Assembly: GCF_031877795.1 (NCBI RefSeq)
Contig: NC_133970.1
Coordinates: forward strand, 43,631,533-43,695,532
Length of the DNA stretch: 64,000 nucleotides
Direction: 5' to 3'
Source of the DNA: Strix aluco
Lineage: Eukaryota; Chordata; Aves; Strigiformes; Strigidae
Part shown: piece after piece, positions 11,193 to 24,165 of the stretch
Numbering within the stretch: the stretch's first letter is position 1
Layout of the letters: every line of letters begins with the position of its first letter
The notes under the pieces: generated by a model
Seen by the model: the letters and a program-made list of their open reading frames with translations, nothing else
The model's database searches: none
What the model was told of the DNA's origin: nothing
Translations under genes and position numbers: made by a program

Positions 11193-14100
11193 AGGGCCCC
11201 TGCCTCCAGCCAGGAGGAGGAAAGGGATGATCGGGTGTATTGGACAGTGTGGATTCAATGCCCTGGCACATCAAATCCACAGAAGTACCAGGCTTTAATC
11301 GACACCGGGGCACAGTGTATGTTAATACCATCAGGCTACAGAGGGGCAGAACCTATCTGGATCTCGGGAGTAACAGGGGGATGTCAAGAACTGTCAGTAC
11401 TGGAGGCTGAGGTTAGCTTGACCGGGGATAAGTGGGAAAAACATCCCATTGTAACTGGCCTAGAAGCCCCTTGTATCTTGGGCATTGACTACCTCAAGAG
11501 GGGGTATTTCAAAGACCCAAAAGGATACCGATGGGCTTTTGGTGTGGCCAGTGTGAACACAGAGAAGGTCAAACAGTTGTCTAATCTGCCTGGCCTCTCA
11601 GAAGATCCTTTTGTTGTAGGACTGTTGCGAGTTGAAGAACAACAGGTGCCAATTGCTATGAGGACCGTGCACCGACGGCAGTATCGCAGAAACCGAGACT
11701 CTCTGGCTCCCATCCAAGAACTGATCCGTCAACTGGAGAGCCAAGGTGTCATCAATAAGACACATTCGCCTTTTAATAGCCCAATATGGCCAGTGCGAAA
11801 GTCTGACGGAGGGTGGAGGTTGACAGTAGACTATCGTGGCCTGAACGAAGTGACGCCACCACTGAGTGCTGCTGTACCAGATATGTTAGAGCTCCAATAT
11901 GAACTGGAGTCAAAGGCAGCCAAGTGGTACGGCACAATCAACATTGCCAATGCATTCTTTTCAATTCCTTTGGCAGAAGAGTGCAGGCCACAGTTTGCTT
12001 TCACGTGGAGGGGTGTCCAATATACCTGGAATCGACTGCCCCAGGAGTGGAAGCACAGCCCCACTATTTGTCATGGACTAATTCAAACTGCACTGGAAAA
12101 GGGTGATGCCCCTGAACATCTACAGTACATCGATGACATCATTGTGTGGGGCAACAAGGCAGAAGAAGTGTTCAAGAAAGGACAAAAAGTAATTGAGATT
12201 CTTCTGAGAGCTGGGTTTGCCATAAAGAAAAGCAAGGTCAAGGGACCAGCACAGGAGATTCAATTCTTGGGAATAAAATGGCAAGATGGACGCCGTCATG
12301 TGCCTATGGAGGTTGTCAACAAGATAGCAACTATGTCTCCACCGACCAACAAGAAGGAAACACAAGCTTTCTTAGGACTTGTGGGATTTTGGAGGATGCA
12401 CATTCCAGGTTACAGTCACTTGGTGAGCCCTCTCTATCAAGTAACCCAAAAGAAGAACAATTTTGAGTGGGGTCTTGAGCAACAACAAGCCTTTGAGCAC
12501 ATCAAACAGGAGATAGCTCGGGCGGTAGCTCTTGGGCCTGTTCGGACAGGACCAGCTGTGCAAAACGTACTTTACACATCAACTGGGGAGCATGGCCTCA
12601 CATGGAGCCTCTGGCAGATAATACCAGGTGAAACTCGGGGACGACCATTAGGATTTTGGAGCCGGGGATATCGAGGATCAGAAGCCCACTACACTCCGAA
12701 TGAAAAGGAGATATTGGCAGCATATGAGGGGATTCGAGCCGCTTCCGAAGTTGTTGGTACAGAAGCACAGCTCCTCTTGGCACCGCGATTGCCTGTACTA
12801 CATTGGATGTTCAAAGGAAACATCCCTGCTACACACCATGCAACCAGTGCTACCTGGAGTAAATGGGTAGCGTTAATCACGCAACGAGCTCGACTGGGAA
12901 AACCCAACCGTCCAGGGATCCTGGAAGAGATCATGGACTGGCCAGAAGGTAGAGATTTTGGAGCACTGCCTGAGGAGGTGGCTCGTGCCCAAGAAGCACC
13001 ACCATATAACGAGTTACCAGAAGATGAAAGGCGGTATGCTCTGTTTACTGATGGATCCTGTCGTGTGGTAGGAAACCATCGAAAGTGGAAAGCTGCTGTG
13101 TGGAGCCCCACAAGACAAGTCGTTGAGGCCACTGAAGGAGAGGGCGAGTCAAGTCAGTTTGCAGAAGTAAAAGCGATCCAACTAGCCCTAAAGATTGCTG
13201 AACGAGAAAAGTGGCCAGTACTGTATCTCTACACTGACTCCTGGATGGTGGCTAACGCCCTGTGGGGGTGGCTACAGGAGTGGAAGAAGACCAATTGGCA
13301 GCGCAGAGGTAAACCCATCTGGGCTGCTGCACTGTGGCAGGACATCGCTGCCCGAGTGGAAAACGTGGCTCTAAAGGTACGTCATGTAGATGCCCACGTG
13401 CCCAAAAGCCGTGCCACCGAAGAACATCAAAACAATGAGCAAGTAGACAAGGCTGCTAAAATTGAAGTAGCTCGGCTGGACCTGGACTGGGAGCGCAAGG
13501 GTGAGCTATTTGTAGCTCGATGGGCCCATGAAACATCCGGGCATCTCGGGAGAGATGCAACGTACAGATGGGCTCGTGATCGAGTGGTGGACCTGACCAT
13601 GGAGGCCATCTCACAGGTCACTCATGAATGCGAAACATGTGCTGCAATCAAGCGAGCCACACGAGTAAAGTCTCCCTGGAACAGAGGGCGATGGCTGAGT
13701 TTTCGATATGGCGAGGCCTGGCAAATTGACTATATTGGACCACTGCCACGAACACGCCAAGGCAAGCGCTACATACTCACCATGGTGGAAGCAACTACTG
13801 GTTGGCTCGAGACGTACCCTGTAAATCATGCCACTGCCCGAAATACCATCTTAGGTCTTGAAAGGCAAATTTTATGGCGACATGGTACTCCTGAAAGAAT
13901 TGAATCAGACAATGGGACCCATTTTCGAAATAATCTCATAAACTCCTGGGCAAAGAAACACGGCATTGAGTGGGTGTATCACATCCCTTATTACCCACAA
14001 GCGTCTGGAAAGATTGAAAGATACAATGGACTGTTGAAGACTATGTTGAGAGCATTGGACAATGGGGGATGGAAACACTGGGATATAAATTTAGCAGAAG

Positions 14101-14371
14101 CCACTTGGCTAATTAACACCAGAGGATCTGTTAACCATCCTGGTCCTGCCCAAACCAAACCCCTTCATACTGTGGGAGGAGATAAGGTCCCTGTAGTACA
14201 CACAGGGAAATGGCTGGGGAAGGCAGTGTGGATTGCTCCTCCCTGGGAAAAGGCAAGCCCACTCGTGGGATTGTTTTTGCTCAGGGACCTGGATGTACTT
14301 GGTGGGTAATGCAGGAGGATGGGGCTACTCAGTGTGTGCCTCAAGGAGATTTAACCTTGGGGGGGAAATAA
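11193..14371 (+). pseudogene. pol: pol of A1: protease-RT-RNase H-integrase, inactivated
   Basis: The frame follows the gag TAG without a frame change; the first non-ATG start-like codon is GTG at 11235. Protease LIDTGAQ is kept. In RT the first catalytic Asp is Asn (TINIANAF where A2 has TIDIANAF), LPQG reads LPQE, and YIDD is intact. RNase H (FTDGSC, YTDSW), the integrase HHCC and the DD35E residues are present. Near 14243 one T is missing from a T pair that A2 keeps, so translation leaves frame and stops at 14309; the ancestral stop is at 14369-14371. The enzyme would be dead because of the RT change alone. Confidence 0.92.
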
Positions 14372-14639
14372 TCTGTGGGTTGAGTTGTATGTTGCAGGAA
14401 GCGATGGAGGAAGTAGGAACAACGAAGAGTGAACCAGATACGTGCGATGATGACCCAAACCTAGCCGGTGCTGGAGTCCAACAGTCAAACATAATCCTCC
14501 TGTCCTGAACATCCATCTTGACAGATGGGAGCCAAGTCACTGAGCATCTGGAGGAGTGAAGAAAGCTTACGGAATGAATAAATGAGTGTTATGTGGGACC
14601 TGGGTGTGACGTAAATGGTATGGAATAAGGGGTGGAGAC

Positions 14640-15241
14640 TGTACCGGGTCTGGCTGAGCCAGAATTGGTTTTCCCCTGTAGCAGCCCTCATGGTGCTGTG
14701 TTTGATGTTGGGAGCTGGCAGGGTGTTGATAGCACCCTGGTGGTGTGGCTACTGCTGAGTGGTGCTTACACAGCACCAAGGCTCTTTCTGACATTTCCCC
14801 CCCACAGTGGGACGGGGTGGGCAAGATCTTGGGAGGGGACACAACCAGGACAGCTGACCCGAACTGACCAAAGGGATAGTCCAGACCCTATGACGTCTGC
14901 TCAGTATAAAGCTGGGAGAAAGGAGGAAGGGGGTGGGGTCACCCTTGGTCCTCCGAGGCAACCACTACGCGTATTGGAGCCCTGCTTCCTGAGAAGGCCC
15001 GACATCGCCTGTTCATGGGAAGTAGAGAATAAATCTGTTTTCTTTTTTTTGCTTCCGCGCGCGGACCTTTGCTTCGCTTTGCTTATATTAAAACTGCTGT
15101 TGTTTTACCCACAAGGGTTGTTTTGTTTTCCTATATTTTCTTTCCCTTCTTTGCCCTATTGAGAAAAAAAGAGGGAAAGCGGGGGAAGTGATAGAGCGAC
15201 TTGGTGGGTACCTGGTATTTAGCCAAGGTCAAATCACCACA
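14640..15241 (+). repeat. 3' LTR of A1
   Basis: 602 bp, TGTACCGGG...AAATCACCACA, preceded by the purine-rich GGAATAAGGGGTGGAGAC that serves as polypurine tract in this family. Confidence 0.93.
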
Positions 15242-15246
15242 GCTGC

Positions 15247-15640
15247 TTAGCATATTTTGTTTTTTTCTCAGTTCCCAGAATTTTGCTGACTTCATGCTTC
15301 TTGAGAAATCATCCGGCTTCTGTGACAGAAATGATCACCTCTTGTCAGTTCTTGTCACCTCTTCAATGGTGAAGTCACAAAGTTGGTAGCAACGCAAGCA
15401 TGGTGTCTGATTTACACAATAGAGCCACATAGTGTCGGACTTACACAATGAAGCCAGTGATTAGTGGTCCTTGTGCTTGATGGGAAACATTTGGTTTCAC
15501 TCAGTCCATGTTTCCCCCTTTTTGAGGCTTATCTAAGGAGTTTGTCAATGCAACTGCAAGGGAGTGGGGGGTGCATCCTTCAATACACTCCTGCTTCCTT
15601 GGGTGACATTGCTTAGACTAATCACAAAGGCCACAGCTTG
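15247..15640. repeat. Repeat R1, copy 2, right part
   Basis: Resumes the R1 match broken by A1, with TTGCTGACTTCATGCTTCTT and TATCTAAGGAGTTTGTCAAT, and continues to CACAAAGGCCACAGCTTG, after which the copies diverge. Confidence 0.55.
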
Positions 15641-16320
15641 TCTTTGAGTTTTTCTGTGTCGATGAATGTTTGAGGCATTATTTTCTTCAGTTCCTTACAC
15701 ACCATGACTGTGTATTTTTCTAAAACCATCCGATAGTTCTGATGCATAGTTCTAACTGCCCTCCTTTTCCCAGCTTTAATAATTGGCTACTTTTAAACAA
15801 AATGAAATGATTACTTCATGGTTGAAAAAAGTGGAGTCCTGGTATGCTTCTGCTTGGCTTGGTGAATGCACGTGTCTTTTTCCCCCTCATAATTCAAGAA
15901 CAGTGAGGAAAAAAATATTTTGAATGCCTGGATGCCAAAAGGGCAACTTTTATTTTGCCAGCTTTCAATTAGGTTGAATTTGATTTGCTGAATAGCTAAG
16001 TCCCCACTGGGAAATCCACAGGTATTATCAGAGATCAAAAACAATGTTAACCACAGCAGCATCCATTAGCAATTCTGTAGCTGCTGTATAAAGGACGTTA
16101 TGAGGCCAACTGGCACATGGCACAGGGTCTCTGCTTGGTGCCTTGTCCTCTGCTGCCCTTTTGCTGTATTCCTCCTGAGAGAGCAGGGTGGTTGCTCCTG
16201 GGCTCCCCTGTGCAGTGAGTTTCCCCACTGATGTGGGAGAAGGACACATGCTTCAGCTTTTTTACCTCCTCTGTCCCACTGCAACCAATGAGAGAATTAT
16301 GATATAGAAAGCCCTTACTG
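15641..16320. other. No gene seen
   Basis: Apparently single-copy in this window, with no recognisable domain in the short open frames. Confidence 0.4.
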
Positions 16321-18255
16321 TCACAGAATCACAGAATCATCTAGGTTGGAAAGGACCTTGAAGATCATCTAGTCCAACCGTTAACCAAACACTGACAGTT
16401 CCCAACTACACTACATCTCTAAGCGCTATGTCAACCTGACTCTTAAACACCTCAAGGGATGGGGACTCCACCACTGCCCTGGGCAGCCCATTCCAATGCC
16501 TAACAACCCCTTCTGGAAAGAAATGCTTCCTAATATCCAGTCTAAACCTTCCCTGGTGCAACTTGAGGCCATTCCCTCTTGTCCTGTCACTTGTTACTTC
16601 GTTAAAGAGACTCATCCCCAGCTCTCTGCAACCTCCTTTCAGGTAGTTGTAGAGGGCGATGAGGTCTCCCCTCAGCCTCCTCTTCTCCAGACTAAACAAC
16701 CCCAGTTCCCTCAGCCGCTCCTTGTACGACATGTGCTCCACACCCTTCACCAGCTTCGTTGCCCTTCTCTGGACATGCTCGAGTCATTCAATGTCCTTTT
16801 TGTAGTGAAGGGCCCAAAACTGAACACAGTCATCGAGGTGCGGCCTCAGCAGTGCCGAGTACAGGGGTAAGATCCCTTCCCTGTCCCTGCTGACCATGCT
16901 ATTTCTGATACAAGCAAGGATGCCATTGGCCTTCTTGGCCACCTGGGCACACTGCTGGCTCCTGTTCAGCCGGCTATCAATCAACACCCCCAGGTCCCTC
17001 TCTGACTGGCAGCTCTCCAGCCACTCCTCCCCAAGCCTGTAACTCTGCTGGGGGTTGTTGTGGCCCAAGTGCAGCATCCGGCATTTGGCCTTATTGAAAC
17101 TCCTCCAGTTGGCCTTAGCCCATCGCTCCAGCCTGTCCAGGTCTCTCTGCAGAGCCTCCCTACCCTCGAGCAGATCAACACTCCCACCCAACTGGGTGTC
17201 GTCTGCAAACTTACTGAGGGTGCACTCGATCCCCTCGTCTAGATCATCAATAAAGATGTTAAACAGGAGTGGCCCCAAAACTGAGCCCTGGGGGACACCA
17301 CTCGTGATAGGCTGCCAACTGGGTTTAACTCCGCTCATCACAACTCTTTGGGCCCGGCCATCCGGCCAGTTTTTTACCCAGCAAAGCGTGCGATCATCCA
17401 AGCCTTGAGCAGCCAGTTTTGCCAGGAGAATGCTGTGGGAAATGGTGTCAAAGGCCTTACTAAAGTCAAGGTAAACTACATCCACAGCCTTTCCCTCATC
17501 CAATAAGCAGGTCGCCCTGTCGTAGAAGGAGATCAGGTTTGTCAAGCAGGACCTGCCTTTCATAAACCCATGCTGACTGGGCCTGATCATCCGGTAGTCC
17601 CGCATGTGTTGTAAGATGGTACTCAGGATGAGCTGCTCCATCAGCTTCCCGGGTACCGAAGTCAAGCTGCCAAGCCTGTAATTTCCTGGATCATCATTCC
17701 GACCCTTCTTATAGATGGGCGTCACATTAGCCTATTTCCAATCTGTCAGGACCTCCCCACTCAGCCAGGACTGCTGGTAAATAATGGAAAGCGGCTTGGC
17801 AAGCACCCCAGCCAGCTCCTTCAGCACTCTCGGGTGTATCCTGTCTGGTCCCATAGACTTGTGTGTGTCTATGTGATGCAGTAGGTCACTGACTGTCTCC
17901 TCCTGGATTGCAGGGGGGGTCGTTCTCCCAGTCTCTGTCTTCTGGCTGAGGAGGCTGGATTCCCTCAATACAACTAGTCTTGGTATTAAAGACTGAGGCA
18001 AAGAAGGCATTAAGGACCTCAGCCTTCTCCTCATCACTTGTTACCATGTTTCCTCCTGCGTCTAGCAGGGGGTGGATACTCTCCCTGGTCTTTCTTTTGC
18101 TACTGACATACTTATAGAAACATTTCTTGTTGTCATTGATTGCTTAAGCCAGAGTAATTTCCAGCTGGGCTTTAGACCTCCTGATTTCCGCTCTGCATAG
18201 CCTCACAGCCTCTTTGTAACCACTGTGAGTGCCACTGTCTCATCAAGTGATTGTT
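16321..18255 (-). mobile_element. CR1 LINE, 5'-truncated (minus strand)
   Basis: Starts on the left with TCACAGAATCACAGAATCAT and 'ggttggaaaggaccttgaag', the reversed CR1 3' end, and runs through the ORF2 C-terminus and RT to about 18255, where the endonuclease should follow but is missing. It is less decayed than the copy at 0.7-5.2 kb and belongs to a different CR1 subfamily by sequence. Confidence 0.9.
16406..18180 (-). pseudogene. CR1 ORF2 fragment: reverse transcriptase and C-terminus
   Basis: Three minus-strand frames follow one another: 18037-17732 (linker, ending SWLSGEVLTDWK), 17725-16784 (RT, 313 aa) and 16750-16406 (C-terminal part, [20 protein letters not shown]). The RT block is open and keeps [48 protein letters not shown] and FADDTQLGG, so the RT core looks catalytically complete. 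The endonuclease domain is absent and two frame breaks flank the RT, so it cannot retrotranspose on its own. Confidence 0.88.
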
Positions 18256-18615
18256 ATGAATTACTTTTGACTACATTTAAGGATATGTTAACTGCGTGCA
18301 TTTAAATACACAGAAGTCTGGATATTAAAAAGCTGTATACCTTTGCACTTCCTGTGTTTATTATGTATATATGTAATATAAGCAGAAATGTATTAATGAA
18401 TACAGGTAAAAAGGAAAAGTGGATATAAAGAACACTATGTTGTACATTTGAAAAAAAAGTCTGAGAAGCTCAGCTTTTTAATTTTTTTTCTTTTGAATAT
18501 TTCTCTTTGTATGTTCATTCCTGTGCATCAAATTCTGGAAGTTACTTTTCTGGCACAAAAGTGCTCCTGGGCATAACAATTCATACATCTCAGAGTACCC
18601 ACATAAATGTTATAT
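18256..18615. other. AT-rich spacer, no gene seen
   Basis: Single-copy AT-rich sequence; ends at the CCACC that forms the left target duplication of provirus B. Confidence 0.4.
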
Positions 18616-18620
18616 CCACC

Positions 18621-18983
18621 TGTGGTGGTTTAGGCCCTGCTGGGGTCGGAGACCACGTGGCCACTGCCCCTCCCCCACAAAGGGAGTGAAATACAAAGCC
18701 CCGGGGCTGAGATAAGGAGAGGTTTAATACAACAGTGCAACAGCAACACAACAAACAACAACAATAACAATAACAATAACAGTGATAACAATGAACAGAG
18801 AAAGATATCTACCAATACAGCAGTGAGAGCAGAGAGATCGCATAAATGCACGCGTTCCCCGATTCTCCCGTGCTCCCGTGCTTGGGCGCCAGGAGGTGAC
18901 GTCAGCATGGTATTGAATAACCCGGCTAGAGCTCCCCCCCCAATCCTGGGGAAACTTAACCCTATCCTAGCTGAACCAGGACA
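18621..18983 (-). repeat. 3' LTR of B (left end in plus coordinates)
   Basis: 363 bp; in plus coordinates starts TGTGGTGGTTTAGG and ends GAACCAGGACA. It contains an (AAC/AAT)-rich run near 18729-18790. The neighbouring 18984-19005, read on the minus strand, ends in a purine run AATAAAGGGGTGGATT resembling the family A polypurine tract. Confidence 0.92.
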
Positions 18984-20683
18984 TAATCCACCCCTTTATT
19001 CTATACCATCTGCGTCACGTCCAGCTACCATTTAGCAATTAGCAATAACAAAGAAAATTTAACAAAAGCACAGTATAACTCACGGTGTGTTTTCACTCAC
19101 AATCAAGTCCCCTTGTGGTACGCATCGGACCTCTCCATCCTTTTGCATCACCCACCAGGTGCACCCAGGTCCTTGAGCAAAAAGCAGTCCCGTGGATGGG
19201 TTTGCCTTTGCCCGACGCAGGACTAACCCAGACCATTTTTCCCAGCATGTCCCTCATGCGCACCACAGGGACTTTATCCCCGTCTACAACACGTGGGAGT
19301 TTTGACTGAGCCGGGCCAGCTCGATTGGCAGATCCTCTTGTGTTGACTAACCAAGTGGCCTTTGTCAGATGTGTGTCCCAGTGTTTGAAGGTTCCACCCC
19401 CCATTGCTCTCAATGTAGTTTTTAACAGTCCATTGTAGCGCTCGATCTTCCCGGAGGCTGGTGCATGGTAGGGGATGTGGTAGAGCCACTTGATGCCGTG
19501 TTCTTCTGCCCAGGCATCTATGAGGTTATTTCGGAAGTGAGTCCCGTTGTCCGACTCAATCCTCTCTGGGGTGCCGTGTTGCCACAGGACTCGCTCTTCA
19601 AGGCCCAGGATGGCATTCCGGGCGGTGGCGTGGGACACTGGATAAGTTTCGAGCCATCCAGTGGTTGCTTCCACCATTGTGAGCACGTGGCGCTTGCCTT
19701 GGCGGGTGTGTGGCAGTGCGATGTAGTCGATCTGCCAGGCCTCTCCATATTTATATTTCAGCCATCGATCTCCATTCCGCTGGGACTTCACCCGTTTCGC
19801 TTGTTTGATCACAGCACAAGTCTCACATCCATGGATGATCTCTGCGATGGTGTCAATGGTGAGGTCCACCCCTCAATCTCGAGCCCACCTGTATGTTGCA
19901 TCTCTGCCTTGGTGGCCCGAGGTCTCATGGACCCACCGGGCTATGAACATTTCACCTTTATGCTGCCAGTCCAAGTCCACCTGAGCCACTTCCATCTTAG
20001 CAGCCTGGTCTGCCTGCTGGTTGTGTTGATGTTCATCAGTGGCCCGACTCTTGGGTATATGGGCGTCCACATGGCGCACCTTCACAACGAGGTTCTCTAC
20101 CTGGGCTGCAATATCCTGCCATACTTCAGCGGTCCAGACGGCTCTGCCCTTGCGTTGCCAGTTGCTCTGTTTCCATTGCTGCAACCACATCCACAGGGCA
20201 CTTGCCATCACCCACGAGTCAGTGTAGATATAGAGCCTCGGCCACTTGTCTCGCTCAGCAATCTCCAAAGCCAGTTGGGTGGATTTCACCTCTGCGAACT
20301 GGCTCGAATCACCTTGTCCCTCAACAGCTTCAGTGGTTTCTCGTGTGGGATACCACACTGCAGCCTTCCATCGTCGATGTTTTCCCACAATGCGACAAGA
20401 CCCATCAGTGAACAGGGCATATCGCTTCTCCTCCTCTGGCAGCTCGTTATATGGTGGGGCCTCCTCAGCACGTTTCACCTCTTGTTCTGGTGACATCCCA
20501 GAATCTTTGCTCTCTGGCCAGTTTATGATCACTTCCACTAATCCTGGGGGGTCGAGGTTCCCTATTCGAGCCCGTTGTGTTATCAACGCAAACCATTTAC
20601 TCCACGTGGCATCTGTTGCATGATGTGTAGAGAAGCCTTTCCTTTGAACATCCATCCCAGCACCCACAGTCGGGGTGCCAGGA

Positions 20684-21545
20684 TGAAGTGCTAAGGCTTG
20701 GACAATAAGCCCAAGCCAGAGTTGACCTATAGATGAATCCTGTACATTTTATAACTGATAACCATTGTGCTAATAGGTATTATACTAAGTTATAGCAAAC
20801 CAACTATTCTGATGTAAAAGGTGGGAGTACTGAAGCCTGAGCAACAGGCCCTGAACTGAAACTGCTAACTCTGTATGTAGTCATTAGTGAAATATGCATA
20901 GAAGATGTAGCTTAAACATCATAAAACATGTCTATCTTGAATGTATCCTTATATTTCTTTATGTGTGAGCAAGATAACGGAGCCACGGAAACAGTTGTCT
21001 GGCCTTGTGACCTTGCTCATAAATTAACTAGATAAGCAGGGAAACTCCCTTAGCTTCTCCCTTAAGCCCTGGCCAGGCTCTGGGGGGAACCTAACCTGAG
21101 ATGAAAACCAGATATTTCTGCTTAAAACAAAGGTGCCAGCTATTCTGGCTTGTCGATCTCTGGTATATAAGGCTGGACCCGCTCACAGCGACTTCGGAAG
21201 CCTCACCTACGGGTGGACTCACCACGTAGGATTTCCCACTTGCAGGGAAAGGTTCTCCAAATCCTCGCTGTAACCGGGGCTGCCCAGCGACTGCGGATCT
21301 GGATGATGGTAACGTATGCAAGTGGTGATGGATCTTTCTTAATCACTATTCTCTCTCTCTATCAAGTAGTAATGATTTGATGCATTACCCTGTATTTTCC
21401 TATCTGTTTAAGTGCACTGTTCTGTCTTTTCTTACTGTATGTTTTCTGTATTATTCTGTTATATTATTTAGTTATTTCTAGTAAATACGCCTGCTCTTTT
21501 CACTCTGGTGTCTGAGTTTAATTGATATCCCTGATCAGCAAAACA
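20684..21545 (+). repeat. 5' LTR of C
   Basis: 862 bp, TGAAGTGCTAAGG...GATCAGCAAAACA. TATA box TATATAAGG near 21163. No AATAAA is present near the end; AGTAAA near 21480 could serve. A diverged relative of this LTR lies inside provirus E at about 45120-45580. Confidence 0.93.
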
Positions 21546-21550
21546 TAAAT

Positions 21551-21568
21551 TGGTGTCAGAAGTGGGAT
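21551..21568 (+). promoter_or_regulatory. Primer-binding site, tRNA-Leu
   Basis: TGGTGTCAGAAGTGGGAT matches the 3' end of vertebrate tRNA-Leu, the primer type that gives ERVL its name. It lies 5 nt after the LTR and only 9 nt before the gag ATG. Confidence 0.88.
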
Positions 21569-21577
21569 CCGACAAAA

Positions 21578-22915
21578 ATGCCATTATTTAAAGTGACCAT
21601 TGGATGTTTTAAATTGTATGAAAAGGTACCTATTGAAAAAGGAAAAGAAACTACAAATTCAAGTAAACGAGGGTGGATTTTGTTAACTGCATGTAGAAAA
21701 CACCACCAGAGTAAAGAGAGGCTGTTGTTAGAGCGCTCCCAGATGGAGCGACAGATATGTGATTTGAAGAGTCAAATAGTGATGTTGCAATGCCAGAATA
21801 AGTTGTTTGCTGATAAGCTGGATACTTATCAGACAGTGGTGGAGAAAGCTGCGGTGCGAGTAGCACAATATAAGTATAGGAAAAGGAGAAAGTGTAAGAA
21901 AAGGCATGCGGTGATTGCAGAAGCGGGTGTGCAGTGGGATCCTGGTAGAGATCCTAATAGTGGGCAAGCTGTGAGGAAGGATATGATAGAGGATTATACA
22001 CAGTATGAAGTAAATGATATAATTGAAAGATTTAAGCAGAGACCGGGGGAATCCTTGCTCTCTTGGATGGTGTGTTTGCAGGATCAGGTAGTGGCAGGGG
22101 TAACCCTAGACGCAGGAGATTCTAAAAGGTTTTTGATTTTAAGTTCAAATTCTTTTGTGCAGGATGCATTTCAAAACAACACTCAGGATATTAATTTGTG
22201 AACACTGGCTGCTCTGGGATGTAATACCAAATATCCTCCAGAGAATGATTGGCTGCCATCTGACCGTCAGTGGTATACTTTGCGAGATTGTATACAGCGA
22301 ATGAAAGAGGAAGGGATGAAAGCAGCTATTTTTGTAGGAGATGCTGACTTTATGATGTGACATCCTTTGTCGGTCACTATGAGAAACAGAGTGATTAAAA
22401 CCGTTCCACTGACATATAAAAATGTAATTATGCCCCTTTGCATTAATGAAATGGGGGATCCCCTTGATGAAGTAATAGAAAAAGTGCAACAGTTACGTGA
22501 CCTTGAAGAGTGGGGCCCCCGAGGGAGTGCAGGGAATCGAGATACTCGAGACAGCCCTAAAGGCAGTGAAAACAGGATTTCTCGTAAGGAAATGTTTACG
22601 GCTTTGTTAAAACATGGCATGTCTCATGAAAAAATTTATGGTGTTCCAACTAACGAGCCGTGGCGAATATATACACAGAGAGGGCTGAATAAACCTAGCA
22701 AGAGAGTGCAGAGTGCTAAAACTAAGAATCCAGGGACAACTCAGCCTACGGCACCCCTTCTCGAACCTCAACGGGACCCTCCATCTGCCCACGGAGGGCC
22801 CCCCGTGAGTGGATCACTGGTTCCGGGGGTGAAAGAGGATTGGGCAGCATTTTCTGACTTGTACCCTTTGCAGGAGGCAAGTGAGGTGAATCATTATTAT
22901 AATCAGCACATATGA
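21578..22915 (+). pseudogene. gag: gag of C (ERVL), two in-frame TGA codons
   Basis: One frame of about 445 codons runs from the ATG at 21578 to the TGA at 22913-22915, broken by TGA codons at 22199-22201 and 22358-22360; both could derive from CGA by C to T. The N-terminal part (about residues 46-95) is a predicted coiled coil rich in Leu, Glu, Gln and Lys, as in ERVL Gag. It is followed by a basic KYRKRRKCKKRH patch and then FKQRPGESLLSWM, the Gag motif also seen in A and D. No Cys-His box is visible. Gag would form the intracellular particle. The start is fixed by the nearby primer site. Confidence 0.82.
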
Positions 22916-23039
22916 ATTAATGGCCAAGTTCCAGGGCAGTGAGTGCAGAAGGACCGATGGCCCCATGTAGAACTTAAAGTTCTTTTGTTTTTTTTTTCCT
23001 TTTGTTGTTATTTGTTTGTTTTTTATTTAGAACAACCGG

Positions 23040-24165
23040 TCCCCACAAACTGTAAATACCCTAACTGAGGATGGAGCAGAGGCCTCCTTAATATATGGGA
23101 ATCCCAGGAAATTTAAAAGACAACCTGTAATTATTATAGGTTTGGGAGGAAAATAAATTAAAACTGTACAAACACAAATGGAAATGAAAACAGGAAACCT
23201 CCAAAAATTATTATATTCAGTCATGATTGTCCCCATTCCTGAATATAAAATCATTATAGACATTCTAAAAAGACTAACTTTAAATCTTTCTGATAGTCAG
23301 TATCAATTTGGAGTTAGACCCTGTATTAGTACCAGACTTGTTAAGGTCAGCAAAGTAAAAAAATGCCTCCTGTGCAGATCCTGGCTGCAACTAAGTTAGT
23401 TACAATGAGGCAATATAGAATTCTGGGAGCACATGAAGAGATATCACAGACAATTAGAGCTTTATTAGATGTAGGAGTTTTGAGGTGGCAATCTGGTGTG
23501 GCCTGTCAAGAAAAGTGATGGATCCTAGAGAATGACAGTGGATTTTAGAGAAGTAAACAAACATACTGCACCGCTTGCAGCAGCTGTGCCAGACACTGTC
23601 ACTTTAATAGAAGAAGTTCAGAAACATCCAGGAACTTGGTACGCTGTAATAGATTTAACTAGTGCATTTTTTACTATCCCAATTGCAGAAAAGCATTTGC
23701 TTTCCCAAGGATGGTTGCATAGCCCCACTATCTGTTACAGAATTGTAGCTGAACACTTAGATGAAATACAGCTGCCTCCTCACACACAATTAAGCCACTA
23801 TATTGATGATATTTTGATTCAAGGAAATGATGAGGAGGAAATACAAGACGTTCTTGAATTAGTGGTAGATCATATGAAACAGAAGGGTTGGGAAATTAAC
23901 TCTGCAAAAATCCAAGGACCGTCTGAGACAGTGAAGTTTCTGGGAATTCAGTGGCATTGCGGGCATCAAGCCAGCCCCACGTGGCCCTGACCACCCCAGA
24001 AATCCATCTCCTTTGCCAGGACAACCTGTCTTAGTCAAACTCCCTGTGGTGGGAGCAGTACCATTGGTATTGGATACCCCAATAAACAAGTACACCTGGA
24101 AAGCCAAAGATGCTCATGGAAAGGAGCACAAAATTAATACAAGGTGGATTATCCCATCTTTCTAA
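23040..24165 (+). pseudogene. pol: pol of C (ERVL): protease scrap, RT fragment and integrase tail
   Basis: A protease-linker scrap (ILKRLTLNLSDSQYQFG) sits at about 23260-23310. RT (23532-23990) shows TVDFREVNKHTAPLAAAVPD, AVIDLTSAFFTIP and HYIDDILIQGN, but about 20 residues that should include the LPQG region are deleted between IAEKHL and QGWLHSPTICY. At about 23970 the frame jumps to the integrase C-terminal tail (GQPVLVKLPVVGAVPLV, RWIIPSF), so connection, RNase H and the catalytic integrase core are gone. This is the most reduced pol of the window apart from that in E. Confidence 0.85.

Larger units (their letters stand above)
8847..15241 (+). mobile_element. Provirus A1: class III-type ERV, tRNA-Lys primed, no env, degraded
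   Basis: Layout is LTR (8847-9453), primer-binding site, gag, pol, short 3' region, LTR (14640-15241). Flanking 5-mers are GCGGC (8842-8846) and GCTGC (15242-15246), a target duplication with one mismatch. The LTRs differ at about 15 positions (about 2.5%), so it is older than its sister A2 at 34729-41121, with which it is co-linear throughout. Inactivating changes are a nonsense codon in gag (10254), loss of an RT catalytic Asp, and a 1-bp deletion near the end of pol (about 14243). Only about 270 bp separate pol from the 3' LTR, so no env gene fits. Confidence 0.95.

Noticed and set aside
19465..20493. 342-codon plus-strand frame within provirus B
   Set aside because: It is the antisense of the B integrase and RNase H and shows no domain of its own.
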